The position numbers and the translations under genes were made by a program. Below, piece by piece: positions 15,908 to 24,387 of a stretch of 64,000 bases of DNA (positions are counted from its first letter, which is position 1; every line of letters starts with the position of its first letter). The stretch is taken from NCBI GenBank assembly GCA_021845725.1, contig JAJZVL010000004.1:1-64000 (forward strand), read 5' to 3'. The notes beneath the pieces are model-generated. The model saw nothing but the letters and a program-made list of their open reading frames with translations. It ran no database searches and had not been told where the DNA came from. The DNA comes from Actinomycetes bacterium. Lineage in GTDB: Bacteria > Actinomycetota > Acidimicrobiia > Acidimicrobiales > RAAP-2.

Positions 15908-18196
15908 TCAACGAGGGGTCGGCAGGACCAGGCACCGGCAACCTGCGTGCGCCGGCGGATGCCGATGACCGGTCGGGAAGGCATCACCCGGCGCGACGGC
16001 CCCCGCGAGCCCGTTGTCTTCGCAGTCGGCGCAGCCAGGTCCGACCTCGCTCCGGCTCCAGCGGACGCTGCGGGTGCCCGCGCCGACGAGCACGCCCTTC
16101 GAAAACGCCTCCACGGCACTGTCTTGTGCGAGGCGCTCGATCCGCTCACCTCGCCATTCTCGATACGCGGCGCCGATGCGCTCGGCGGCGTCGGAGATCT
16201 CCCCCGTGTCGAGACGGCGCCGCAGCAAGGTCACGATGGTCGACGCCAGCTGCCCGGTCACCTCGTGCACGGCAGCCTCGTCGGGGCTCACCGCCTTGGG
16301 CTGGCGCCCGCCTGTGGCCGAACGCGCGAAGGCCGCGCCCGTGGCCATCGCGTCGCGCAATGGCGCCGTCGCCGCTCTGACGTAGAACGCCTGCTGCGAC
16401 GCCTCGTCGAGGAGGAGCTCGTCGCTCCATTCGCCCGTCCCCTTACGCAGGCGATCGAGGAGCCCGTTCTGGTCGTCCTGGAGTGCTCGCTTCAAGCGCC
16501 TCGCCAACGTCGCCGCGACCGGATCCAGCGCTTCTGCCCGTCGGGCGAACATGGCGGAGTCGAGCGAGCCTTCGCCTCGCGCCTCGATGCCCTCCTCACC
16601 CTCGGCGACGGCTTCCAACGCGCCATCTGCGAGGGCTTGCGTCCCTCTGCCGACGTCGTCAGCAGCAGTCTCGGCGACGATCGGATCGGCGGGGGCGATC
16701 GGGGCATTCGGGTCGGGTCCGACCTCCGCCTCGTCGCCCTGCGGTCGGTCAACGGCATGCCGGGCCCGTAGGCGCGCGAACAGGCCGTCGACGTCGGCGC
16801 CGCCCACGCCTTCCTCCGTGGCAAGGCTCGAAGGGGGCAGGACCTCCTCAGAGACGAGCTCGCTAGACGCCATGGCCACGGGTCGCGAGGCGGTGCCGTC
16901 ATCGTCAGGCTCGATGCGCCGGTCGCGCCCGAGGGGATCCCCTGCCGCCTCGTAGGCTGGGGGGGCCGTGACGTCAACGTGATCCGGCGCCGGTTCGTGC
17001 GCGCCGCTCGACGCCGCCACATGGCCCGAAGCGGCGTGGGCGGGCTCGGCGACCACCGTAGCGATGTCGTCGAAGCGCAGCACCCTCGTGGCTGCGTGGG
17101 TCGCGAGCTCCCGCATCGCTCGGCCCAGTGGCTCGGTGGGTCCGGGTGGCTCGGTGGGAAGGTTCCCGGCGCGAGAGGCGCCATACACCTGGGCCTCGGG
17201 CACCTGGGCCTCGGGCACCTGGGCCTCGGGCAACGAGGAGATCTTCTCGGGATCGGACCTGCCAGGATCGACGTGCCGCGCCGCGATCCGGTCTACCTGG
17301 TCGGGCGGCCCCTGGGTCGGCGGCCCCTGCGTCGGGCGCCCCTTCTCCTGGTCACGAGAAGGGGAGTGCCTCTGCTCTTCACCGATCTCGCCCAGGGCGG
17401 CGATCGCACGCTCGCCCTCTTCGACCAGCACCGACTCCGGCACGTCGGGACTGCGTGGCCTCGCCGCTCCCGAAGCGGACGCCCGCGCGGAATCCTCGGC
17501 GTGCGAGAGATCCTCCACGATCCGGTCGAGGGAGCGGCGAACCCCGACGACCGACGCTGCGATCTCGTCACGTGCGGCCCGGAAGAGCTCGATCTGCTCG
17601 GTGACGAGTCGACGGCGGTGGGCCAGGTCGGCGAGCACGCGGCGGCGTGCCTCCTGAGCCTGGTCGAGCATTGCCCTGCCGTGCTCTCGCGCCCGGTCGA
17701 CGACCGCCTCGCCTTCGACCCGCGCCGTCTCGAGAACTGCAGACGCCTCCTCACGAGCCTGGTGACGCAGGGAGTTGGCTTCGAGCTCGGCCTCGGCGAT
17801 GCGCTCAGCTGCCGACGACTCGGCGTTCACCTGGATGTCCGTCGCCTGCTGCTGCGCATCCCGCACCATCGTGGCGGCCGTTTCCTCGGCTTGCGAGAGG
17901 ATCCGCGCAGCCTCCTCGTGGGCACCGCGCAGCACCGCGGCACTGCGCTGTCCGAGGGAGCTCGTGAGCACGCTTTCATCGATGACCGGATGCCGTGCCC
18001 GCTCCTCGGCCTCGTGCAGCTCGTGCAAGAGCTCCTGCTCTCGCCGGTCTGCGTGCTCAAGAGCCCTGGCGACCAGTTCGAGGTAGGTACGGACCTCATC
18101 GGGATCGAGGCCGCGGCGCACGGTGTTGAACGTGCGCCGCGCGACATCGCCCGCGTCGATGCGGGAGGTGGAGATGGTCGGATGGTCGTCAGCCAC
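15908..18196 (-). CDS. DivIVA-domain coiled-coil protein with phage-head-like C-terminus
   Basis: The N-terminus (residues 12-50) carries a DivIVA/SepF-region motif (FNTVRRGLDPDEVRTYLELV). Long coiled coils follow (about 45-270), rich in Ala/Glu/Arg heptads. The middle is acidic and Pro-rich and has three exact PEAQV repeats. The last 150 residues look like the tail of phage Mu F/SPP1 gp7-type minor head proteins, ending with GCADCEDN and HRHPPAHAGCRCLVLP, a potential four-Cys/His metal site. DivIVA proteins organise polar growth and septation; what the tail adds is unknown. The start is GTG 18196. It is 10 bp downstream of the PDZ-Lon gene. Confidence 0.8.
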   Translation of the reverse strand: MADDHPTISTSRIDAGDVARRTFNTVRRGLDPDEVRTYLELVARALEHADRREQELLHELHEAEERARHPVIDESVLTSSLGQRSAAVLRGAHEEAARILSQAEETAATMVRDAQQQATDIQVNAESSAAERIAEAELEANSLRHQAREEASAVLETARVEGEAVVDRAREHGRAMLDQAQEARRRVLADLAHRRRLVTEQIELFRAARDEIAASVVGVRRSLDRIVEDLSHAEDSARASASGAARPRSPDVPESVLVEEGERAIAALGEIGEEQRHSPSRDQEKGRPTQGPPTQGPPDQVDRIAARHVDPGRSDPEKISSLPEAQVPEAQVPEAQVYGASRAGNLPTEPPGPTEPLGRAMRELATHAATRVLRFDDIATVVAEPAHAASGHVAASSGAHEPAPDHVDVTAPPAYEAAGDPLGRDRRIEPDDDGTASRPVAMASSELVSEEVLPPSSLATEEGVGGADVDGLFARLRARHAVDRPQGDEAEVGPDPNAPIAPADPIVAETAADDVGRGTQALADGALEAVAEGEEGIEARGEGSLDSAMFARRAEALDPVAATLARRLKRALQDDQNGLLDRLRKGTGEWSDELLLDEASQQAFYVRAATAPLRDAMATGAAFARSATGGRQPKAVSPDEAAVHEVTGQLASTIVTLLRRRLDTGEISDAAERIGAAYREWRGERIERLAQDSAVEAFSKGVLVGAGTRSVRWSRSEVGPGCADCEDNGLAGAVAPGDAFPTGHRHPPAHAGCRCLVLPTPR

Positions 18197-18206
18197 CGCG
18201 CAAAGC

Positions 18207-19448
18207 CTACGGCCCCTGGAGTCGTGGGGTCGGCGGGACCGAGCCTCCGAGGTGACGGAGGTCGGCGAGCACCTGAGCGAGGGAACTGACGCCGTAGACC
18301 CTGAGCGAGGGGGTCGCCTTCGATCTCGCTGTCCTCACCTGGGCCGCCGGCACGAAGAACACCGTCGCACCTGCGCGTTCCACGGCGACCGTCTTCTCTG
18401 GAACACCGCCGACCTCGCCCACGGCACCTGTCGGCGTGATCGTCCCAGTCGCGGCCACCACCTTGCCGCCCGTGAGGTTGCCGTCCCAGAGCGTGTTGAT
18501 GATACCGAGGGTCATCGCCAGCCCGGCGGAGGGCCCACCGATCGATGTGGTCCGCAGCCCCACCGGGAACGGCAGCCTGTACACCGGCTGCGTCTGGGCT
18601 TCGACGCCGAGGAACCCCTGCCCGTGCCAGCCGGCCCCCGGGCATAGTCGTGTCCGCTCGGGGTGCGGGATGGAGGACGGCCAGCGAGCGAGCCGAACCG
18701 TCTCACGAACAGACGGTCCGGGCACGAGGTCGGCGTGCACGCCCACGTGCGAGCGTTCGACCGTCAAGTGCACGACGGCGCCGGCGTGGCGAGAGGCCAG
18801 AGACCGCGCGAATGCGCACACGTCCGGCGTTCGGTGACCCTCCACGGCAGTGACGACCTGGCCCACGGACAGCGCATCGGCGGCCGGGGAGCCCGGGACG
18901 ACCGCGAAGATGACGACGCCGATGTCGCGGACGCCGACGTGGTAACCGAGTCGGGTGAGAGCGGCGGCCTTCGCTGCGGACTGGGACTGCTCCATCTCGA
19001 GGTAGCCCTGTGCCACGAGCTGCGACGGCGGCGTAGCGGGTCCGAGCACTGTGGCTGCCGGCAGGATCTGAGCGTTGGCGCGCAACGAATCGTAGAGATA
19101 GCTGAGCGCAGTCACCCGTGTGAGGTAGACGTCGGTGAGGAACACGCCGCCGTGCAGACGGTGAGCACGCTGCTTCGGGACGTGCACGAGTGGCGCGACA
19201 GGCTGGGCCACTCCCGGAGTGAGCGCGTAGTAGTCGAGGTCCACGTGGTCGGCGATGACGGCAGCCACGACGAGGGCCACGACGACCAGAGCGAGGATCC
19301 GTGCCCACCGCGGCGCGCGCCACTGCCCGCCCGGTCCCCCCGAGCGCACCGCCCCGGAAGCAGAAGTGGAAGGAGGGTCCCACGACCCCTCGGGATCCGG
19401 GTTCTGGACGGCGTCGGGCTGTGTGCGGCGGGGATCGTGTGCAGACAT
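18207..19448 (-). CDS. PDZ-Lon (S16) membrane-anchored protease
   Basis: This 413-residue protein has one N-terminal transmembrane anchor (ARILALVVVALVVAAVIA), a PDZ domain in the middle (VVPGSPAADALSVGQVVTAV) and a C-terminal Lon-type proteolytic domain. The Ser-Lys dyad is visible: Ser in TSIGGPSAGLAMTLG and Lys in GGVPEKTVAVERAGA. The active site would face outside the membrane. Related YlbL/PDZ-Lon proteins are conserved in actinobacteria and Firmicutes; their substrates are little known. The ATG at 19448 lies only 9 bp from the divergent HEAT-repeat start at 19458, with no clear ribosome site, so a leaderless transcript is likely. Confidence 0.9.
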   Translation of the reverse strand: MSAHDPRRTQPDAVQNPDPEGSWDPPSTSASGAVRSGGPGGQWRAPRWARILALVVVALVVAAVIADHVDLDYYALTPGVAQPVAPLVHVPKQRAHRLHGGVFLTDVYLTRVTALSYLYDSLRANAQILPAATVLGPATPPSQLVAQGYLEMEQSQSAAKAAALTRLGYHVGVRDIGVVIFAVVPGSPAADALSVGQVVTAVEGHRTPDVCAFARSLASRHAGAVVHLTVERSHVGVHADLVPGPSVRETVRLARWPSSIPHPERTRLCPGAGWHGQGFLGVEAQTQPVYRLPFPVGLRTTSIGGPSAGLAMTLGIINTLWDGNLTGGKVVAATGTITPTGAVGEVGGVPEKTVAVERAGATVFFVPAAQVRTARSKATPSLRVYGVSSLAQVLADLRHLGGSVPPTPRLQGP

Positions 19449-19457
19449 ACTCGGTCG

Positions 19458-20132
19458 GTGGGCAAAGATCCTGCCACGGACCGCCCTCTTCGCCCCGTCG
19501 ACGTCGTCGCCGCCGGGCATCGCGGGGATGCCGAGACCGCGCGGCGCGCCCTTGGCTCGGAAGATCCCCGGCTCCGAGAGGTCGCGCTCGGTGCGCTCTC
19601 GCGGACCGGAGACCTCGACCCCGAGACGCTCGCACGCGTGCTGTGCGAGGACCCCGATGCCGGGGTTCGCCGGCGCGCGTGCGACCTCGCAGCGACGTTC
19701 CCCTCCGCACGGTCACTCCTCTCGGTACTCATCGCCGCGCTCGGCGACCCCGACGCGCTCGTCGTCGAAGCGGCCTGCTGGGCCCTCGGGGAGTCGCCGT
19801 ACGCGCCTGTCGAAAAGCTCATGCGCACGGCGAGGGCGCACCCCGACGTCAGGGCGCGCGAAGCGGCGATCGCAGCCATCGGGAGCATCGGTGATCCCCG
19901 AGGCCTGCCTGCGGTGCTCGACGGGCTCGGCGATCGACCGACGGTGCGCCGCCGGGCGGTGGTCGCGCTCGCGGCGTTCGACGGCGAGGAGGTGCAAGCC
20001 GCTCTTGAGAGCGCAGTCAAGGATCGCGACTGGCAGGTGCGCGAAGCAGCGGAGATCCTTCTCGACGGCGGGGACGAGGAGGTCGGCGCGCGCGGACGCG
20101 CATCTGGCAACGCGGCTCGGCAGGAGGACTGA
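19458..20132 (+). CDS. HEAT-repeat protein
   Basis: This 224-residue protein is built of PBS-lyase/HEAT-type helical repeats. Successive units are visible as EDPRLREVALGALSRTGDLD, EDPDAGVRRRACDLAATFPS, GDPDALVVEAACWALGESPY, AHPDVRAREAAIAAIGSIGD, DRPTVRRRAVVALAAFDGEE and KDRDWQVREAAEILLDGGDE. Such proteins act as scaffolds or bind partner proteins; no catalytic residues are seen. The start is assigned to GTG 19458, where the repeats begin soon after. Because the PDZ-Lon gene starts 9 bp away in the other direction, this gene's promoter must lie inside that gene, or the true start is further downstream. Confidence 0.8.
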   Translation: MGKDPATDRPLRPVDVVAAGHRGDAETARRALGSEDPRLREVALGALSRTGDLDPETLARVLCEDPDAGVRRRACDLAATFPSARSLLSVLIAALGDPDALVVEAACWALGESPYAPVEKLMRTARAHPDVRAREAAIAAIGSIGDPRGLPAVLDGLGDRPTVRRRAVVALAAFDGEEVQAALESAVKDRDWQVREAAEILLDGGDEEVGARGRASGNAARQED

Positions 20133-20195
20133 GGCGGACGCCCACGCGAGGGCGCGCCCGGGCCGCCCCAGGCCCTCGATCGCTAGCCCAGCACG

Positions 20196-21200
20196 TCAGC
20201 GCGCCGCCGCAGCGAACATGTGCTGGAGCTGGTCGAACGATTCGATGCAGCGCCCCGCTCCGAGGACGACGCACTCGAGCGGCGTCTCCACGAGGTGCAC
20301 AGGGACTCCCGTCGCGTCGTTCAGCCGCTGGGGCAGCCCACGGAGCAACGCGCCACCGCCGGTGAGGTGGATCCCCTGGAAGATGATGTCCTGCGCCAGC
20401 TCGGGTGGCGCCTCCCCGAGGCAGGTCGTCGCCGCGTCCAGGATCTGGGTGACGTGCTCCGCGATTGCCGCACGCACCTCGGCGGAGCTGAGGGTGACGG
20501 TGCGCGGCATCCCCGTGGACACCTCACGCCCGCGCACCTCGGCGTCCGGCTCGTCGGGGTACGGGGCAGCGGAGCCGATCGCCATCTTGATCGCCTCGGC
20601 GGTGCGCTCACCGATCGCTACCCCGAAGCGGTTGCGGACGAAGGACTGGATCGCCGTGTCCAGGTCGAAGCCACCGCAGCGGATCGCGCGCATGGCGACG
20701 ACGCCACCGAGCGAGATGACCGCCGTCTCGGACGTACCACCACCGACGTCGACGATCATCGAACCGACCGGCTCGTGGATCGCCAGCCCTGCGCCGATGG
20801 CCGCTGCGATGGGCTGCTCGATGAGGAAGCACGCCGATGCGCCCGCGGCGCGCGTCGCTTCGACCACCGCGCGCCGCTCCACCGCGGTGATCGCCGATGG
20901 GACGCACACGAGCACCCTCGAGCGACTGACCCTGCTCACCCCCACACGACGAAGGAGGACGTGGAGCATGCGCTCGGTGATCTCGAAGTCGGTGATGGCG
21001 CCCTGGCGCATTGGTCGAACGGCCACGATGTAGCCCGGGGTCCTGCCGATCATGCGCCACGCCTCGTCACCGATCGCGAGCACGTCCTTGGAGCGCGTGT
21101 CCATCGCGATGACCGTCGGCTCGTTGAGCACGATGCCCTTTCCCTTCGCGTAGACGAGGGTGTTGGCCGTGCCGAGGTCGATGGCGAGGTCCCGGGACAT
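20196..21200 (-). CDS. mreB: MreB-type rod-shape actin homolog
   Basis: This 334-residue protein of the MreB/Mbl family forms membrane-associated filaments that guide lateral cell-wall synthesis. The phosphate-1 motif is DLGTANTLVYAKGKGIV, the connect-1/phosphate-2 motif is SMIVDVGGGTSETAVI, and the adenosine motif is IHLTGGGALLRGLP. Length and motifs are typical. It is not followed here by mreC, mreD or pbp genes, so it is a stand-alone copy rather than the head of an mre operon. The ATG at 21200 starts MSRDLAID; a start 36 bp upstream is possible but outside family similarity. It diverges from the HtrA-like gene at 21268. Confidence 0.93.
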   Translation of the reverse strand: MSRDLAIDLGTANTLVYAKGKGIVLNEPTVIAMDTRSKDVLAIGDEAWRMIGRTPGYIVAVRPMRQGAITDFEITERMLHVLLRRVGVSRVSRSRVLVCVPSAITAVERRAVVEATRAAGASACFLIEQPIAAAIGAGLAIHEPVGSMIVDVGGGTSETAVISLGGVVAMRAIRCGGFDLDTAIQSFVRNRFGVAIGERTAEAIKMAIGSAAPYPDEPDAEVRGREVSTGMPRTVTLSSAEVRAAIAEHVTQILDAATTCLGEAPPELAQDIIFQGIHLTGGGALLRGLPQRLNDATGVPVHLVETPLECVVLGAGRCIESFDQLQHMFAAAAR

Positions 21201-21267
21201 CGGCCGCCATGGTACGCAGGCACGGGGCGATACCAACTCATGGGGTCCGATCGGTAACCTCCCTCAC

Positions 21268-22407
21268 GTGCATTGGAGCCCCTCCGAGGACGATCCCGAG
21301 GAGCGAGGGAGCGCCGGGGGCGGCTGGGTTCCACCCGAGGCCCGCAGCTGGCGCCATCCGTCCGAGCTTCACGCGGCCGGTGCTGGCATGGTCTTCGCCG
21401 CAGCGCCGAGCTGGCGGCGCAGCGCCGTGCTCGCCGTCGGGACCGCCGCGTTGGTCGCCATCGTCGCGGGCGCGCTCCTTCTCGCCAAGACCGGATCGTC
21501 GCCCAGGACGGCGACGCTCGACACCATGCCCGTCGGAACGGCTGCGGTCACCCCGTGCTGCAGGCTGTCCCCGGTGCTCACCCGCGACGCCGAGCAGGCA
21601 GTGGTGTCCATCGAAACGGCCGGCTCCCGGACGGCCGGCTGCGGCGTCGTGGTGGCCGACGGGCTCGTCGCGACGACCGAGGCTGCGCTCGGCGGCTCGC
21701 GCACGGCACGCATCGTGGCAGCCACAGGCAGGCTCCTCCAGGGCCAGGTCCTCGCTACCGATCACGACTCGGGGGTCGTGCTCTTGCGACTCAGCGCGCC
21801 TCTCCCCGTGGCGAAGATGGACATTGGCGACAGGCTCGGCAGCGGCGCCCCCGCGCTCGCCGTCGCGATGCGCCCGGTCAGCGGGCGCCGACCGCCGAGG
21901 GCGATCTGGACGTCGGCGACCGTCGTGGCGGTCGGGAAGCCGCCACCTGGTGCCCCGCCGACCTCCATGGCGCAGATCACCGTCCGCGGCGCGTCCGTCC
22001 CGGTGATGCCCGGCGAGCCACTGCTGGACCGGCGCGGGCGCGTCCTTGGCATCCTCGATGCCGCGAACGGGACCGAGCGGTCGTTCCTTCCCATGCCACT
22101 GGTCGTCGGCGTGAGCAGCGACCTGGAGACGATGGGCAAGGTCCGTCATGGCTGGCTCGGCGTCACCGACACGACAATCGAAGGGGGGACAGGAGCGGAG
22201 ATCCTGTGGGTGGATCCCCACGGGGCGGCAGCCCGCGCCCTGCGTCCCGGCGACGTGATCGTCCGAGTCGACGGCTGGCGGGTCCATTCGGCAGCAGATC
22301 TCCGCTCGATGCTCTACGTGATGGCGCCCGGCACGCATGTGTCGGTCGAGGCCATGCGCGCGACACATGTCATCCGGGCGGTCGTCGAGCTCGCCCCCTC
22401 GCCATAG
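21268..22407 (+). CDS. HtrA-like protein with PDZ domain, protease site degenerate
   Basis: This 379-residue protein has a cytoplasmic N-terminus (WHPSEL-like WRHPSELHAAG), one transmembrane segment (AVLAVGTAALVAIVAGALLL), a trypsin-like two-barrel domain and a C-terminal PDZ (HGWLGVTDTTI, then ALRPGDVIVRVDGWRV). The catalytic triad seems lost: the usual His loop reads GLVATTEAALGG, the Asp site reads DHDSGVVLLRL, and the GNSGGP serine loop is replaced by PVMPGEPLLDRRG. It is therefore probably a pseudoprotease that binds extracytoplasmic peptides or sequesters a partner. The start chosen is GTG 21268. It diverges from mreB with a 67-bp gap. Confidence 0.8.
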   Translation: MHWSPSEDDPEERGSAGGGWVPPEARSWRHPSELHAAGAGMVFAAAPSWRRSAVLAVGTAALVAIVAGALLLAKTGSSPRTATLDTMPVGTAAVTPCCRLSPVLTRDAEQAVVSIETAGSRTAGCGVVVADGLVATTEAALGGSRTARIVAATGRLLQGQVLATDHDSGVVLLRLSAPLPVAKMDIGDRLGSGAPALAVAMRPVSGRRPPRAIWTSATVVAVGKPPPGAPPTSMAQITVRGASVPVMPGEPLLDRRGRVLGILDAANGTERSFLPMPLVVGVSSDLETMGKVRHGWLGVTDTTIEGGTGAEILWVDPHGAAARALRPGDVIVRVDGWRVHSAADLRSMLYVMAPGTHVSVEAMRATHVIRAVVELAPSP

Positions 22408-22417
22408 CATCGACCTC

Positions 22418-23587
22418 GTGTCGATGAACGACCCGTTCCAGGGTCTGCTCCAGGACCTCTTGAAGGTCATCGGCGGCGCTGCCGGCAGCCAGCATGCCTG
22501 GCTGGACGCCGCACGCTCCCTCGCCCTCGGCGTCGCGACGGACGGCGAGCCGGAGAGCAACCCTGATCCGATCGCCCGCATCCGCTTCGAGGAGCTGGGG
22601 CGGGTCGCCGAGCTCCATGTCGCCAATGCAACGGGCCTCCCCTTCGACCGCTCACCGGTGCTCTCGCCGGTCGGGCGCGGGATGTGGGCATCTCACGTCC
22701 TCGACGCGTGGGCACCGACCCTTGGCCGCATGGTCGAGGCACAGCGACCCGCCCCCGGTCCTCCGGTGCCCTTCGAGGGCGCAGGTGACGTCGAGGCGCT
22801 CCTCGCCCGGTTCGCGAGCACGCTCGGCCCGGTGCTGATGGGGATGCAGTTCGGCTCTGCCGCAGGCCACCTCGCCCAGCGGGCGCTCGGGCAGTACGCC
22901 CTGCCGCTTCCGTGGCCCGCGTCGGCAGACGTCCTGGTGGTCCCGGAGAACATCCATCGCTTCGCCGAGGAATGGAGCCTTCCCGAGGACGAGACCCGCC
23001 TGTGGGTGTGCCTCAGGGAGCTGACGGCGCATGTCGTGCTCAGCCGCCCGCACGTGGCCGCGCGGATCCAGGAGCTCCTCGAGGCGCTGATCGACGACAT
23101 GGTTGCCACCCAGCAGGGGCTCGCCGAGCGCCTGCTGGGTCAGCACGGCGATCCCGAAGCGCTCCAGCGCATCATGTCGGACCCCGAGGCTCTCCTCGCC
23201 GACCTGCTCACGCCTGGCCAGCGCCGCACGTCGGAGGAGCTCGTCGCGCTCACCACGGTCGTCGCGGCCTACGTCGACCACGTGACGCGCGCGTTGGCAG
23301 GCATCCTCGTCGGAGCGGCCGCGCCGCTCGGCGAAGCCTGGTACCGCTACCGCATCGAGGAGTCGACCGCCGAGCAGGCCGCCGCCGCGCTCTTCGGCTT
23401 GGACCTCACCCACCCACAGGTCGATCGCGGCGCGGCCTTCGTCAGAGGCGTGGTCGAGCGTGCCGGCGAAGAAGCGCTCCAGCAGCTTTGGGACGAACCG
23501 CGCCACCTGCCGACGCCCGCAGAGGTCGATGCCCCAGGGCTATGGCTCGAGCGCATCTCCCTCCCCGAGCTCCCCCCCGATACATGA
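22418..23587 (+). CDS. Zincin_2 / DUF2342-like protein with imperfect metal motif
   Basis: This 389-residue soluble protein resembles the actinobacterial zincin_2 family (DUF2342, often annotated as F420-biosynthesis-associated). Landmarks are PVLSPVGRGMWASHVLDAWA, MGMQFGSAAGHLAQRALGQY (the family's glycine-rich helix), LVVPENIHRFAEEWSLPEDE and LWVCLRELTAHVVLSRPHV. The last is where the family carries an HExxH-like zinc motif; here it reads RELTAH, so the canonical pair of histidines is not complete. Protease activity is doubtful. The start is GTG 22418 or ATG 22424. It follows the HtrA-like gene by 10 bp and is probably co-transcribed. Confidence 0.75.
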   Translation: MSMNDPFQGLLQDLLKVIGGAAGSQHAWLDAARSLALGVATDGEPESNPDPIARIRFEELGRVAELHVANATGLPFDRSPVLSPVGRGMWASHVLDAWAPTLGRMVEAQRPAPGPPVPFEGAGDVEALLARFASTLGPVLMGMQFGSAAGHLAQRALGQYALPLPWPASADVLVVPENIHRFAEEWSLPEDETRLWVCLRELTAHVVLSRPHVAARIQELLEALIDDMVATQQGLAERLLGQHGDPEALQRIMSDPEALLADLLTPGQRRTSEELVALTTVVAAYVDHVTRALAGILVGAAAPLGEAWYRYRIEESTAEQAAAALFGLDLTHPQVDRGAAFVRGVVERAGEEALQQLWDEPRHLPTPAEVDAPGLWLERISLPELPPDT

Positions 23588-23637
23588 GCCGGTCACCCGT
23601 GCCCGCACGACCGCCCGTGCCCGTGCGCCCGCCGGCG

Positions 23638-23919
23638 CTACTCGGCGCCCTCACCCTCCTCGGGAAAGCCGAGGTCCCACTCGAGCGCAAGGTTCTCGCG
23701 CTCGGCATCGCGCACGACCCGCTCCCGATTGCGGCGGAACTGGGGATCGTGCGGCGGCAGGAGCACGAGGCGCGCGAGGACCCTGTCACGGAAGGCCTCG
23801 ATCACCTCGGGGTCGCCGTAGTCGGACTGCACCTCCCAGTGCGGGGCAACCGGCCCCAGGTAGACGATGCGGACGTGCCCGACCGGGTCGGGAGCCTGCT
23901 CGGTGGACGGCTCTGGCAT
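23638..23919 (-). CDS. Small conserved protein, function unknown
   Basis: This 93-residue protein has no membrane segment. The core VRIVYLGPVAPHWEVQSDYG, then DPEVIEAFRDRVLARLVLLP and HDPQFRRNRERVVRDAEREN, has the regular character of a real protein and is followed by a short acidic tail. The ATG at 23919 is chosen because the sequence before it is unstructured Pro/Gly. It converges with the zincin_2-like gene and diverges from whiB. I do not recognise the family. Confidence 0.6.
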   Translation of the reverse strand: MPEPSTEQAPDPVGHVRIVYLGPVAPHWEVQSDYGDPEVIEAFRDRVLARLVLLPPHDPQFRRNRERVVRDAERENLALEWDLGFPEEGEGAE

Positions 23920-24084
23920 TGGGCCAGCGTAACCGCTGCATCTCGGCGCACGTTCCGGTGCGGGCGCCACACGTGCGAGAATCGCGGCAGCATTCGACCG
24001 CTGTCACCGAATCGCCGCAGACGCAAACGTGTCAATTCTGTTGCGGAGCGGCTAGTCTTGGTGCTCGACAAAGGGGCGTGACGC

Positions 24085-24342
24085 ATGAACACGGACTGGA
24101 TGGCGCGAGGGAAGTGCCGCGAGATCCCGCCTGCGGTGTTCTTCCCGAGTGATGGCCTCGGGGTGCAGGCGGCGCAGCGGATCTGCGAGGGGTGCCCTGT
24201 CGCGGAGACATGCCTCGAGTACGCGTTGGCGAACCGCATCGACCATGGGGTCTGGGGTGGCACCTCCGAACGCGAGCGCCGCAGGATCCTGCGGCGTCGC
24301 CGGGTGCCCATCGCTGCCACGGCGATCGATCACCGCTCCTGA
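24085..24342 (+). CDS. WhiB-family iron-sulfur regulator
   Basis: This 85-residue protein has the four cysteines of a WhiB [4Fe-4S] cluster: one in ARGKCREIPPAVFFP, then CEGCPVAETC. The G[VI]WGG turn (HGVWGGTSERERRRI) and the basic tail RRRRVP, which contacts DNA or sigma factor, follow. WhiB proteins are restricted to actinobacteria and their phages and usually act with the principal sigma factor in development, redox sensing or drug response. Upstream, TGTCAA and TAGTCT are 17 bp apart (about 24030-24058) and may be the promoter, giving a leader of about 25 nt. Confidence 0.93.
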   Translation: MNTDWMARGKCREIPPAVFFPSDGLGVQAAQRICEGCPVAETCLEYALANRIDHGVWGGTSERERRRILRRRRVPIAATAIDHRS

Positions 24343-24387
24343 GCCCTGGCGCGGGCACAGGAGATCGCTGGCACAGGAGATCCTCGG

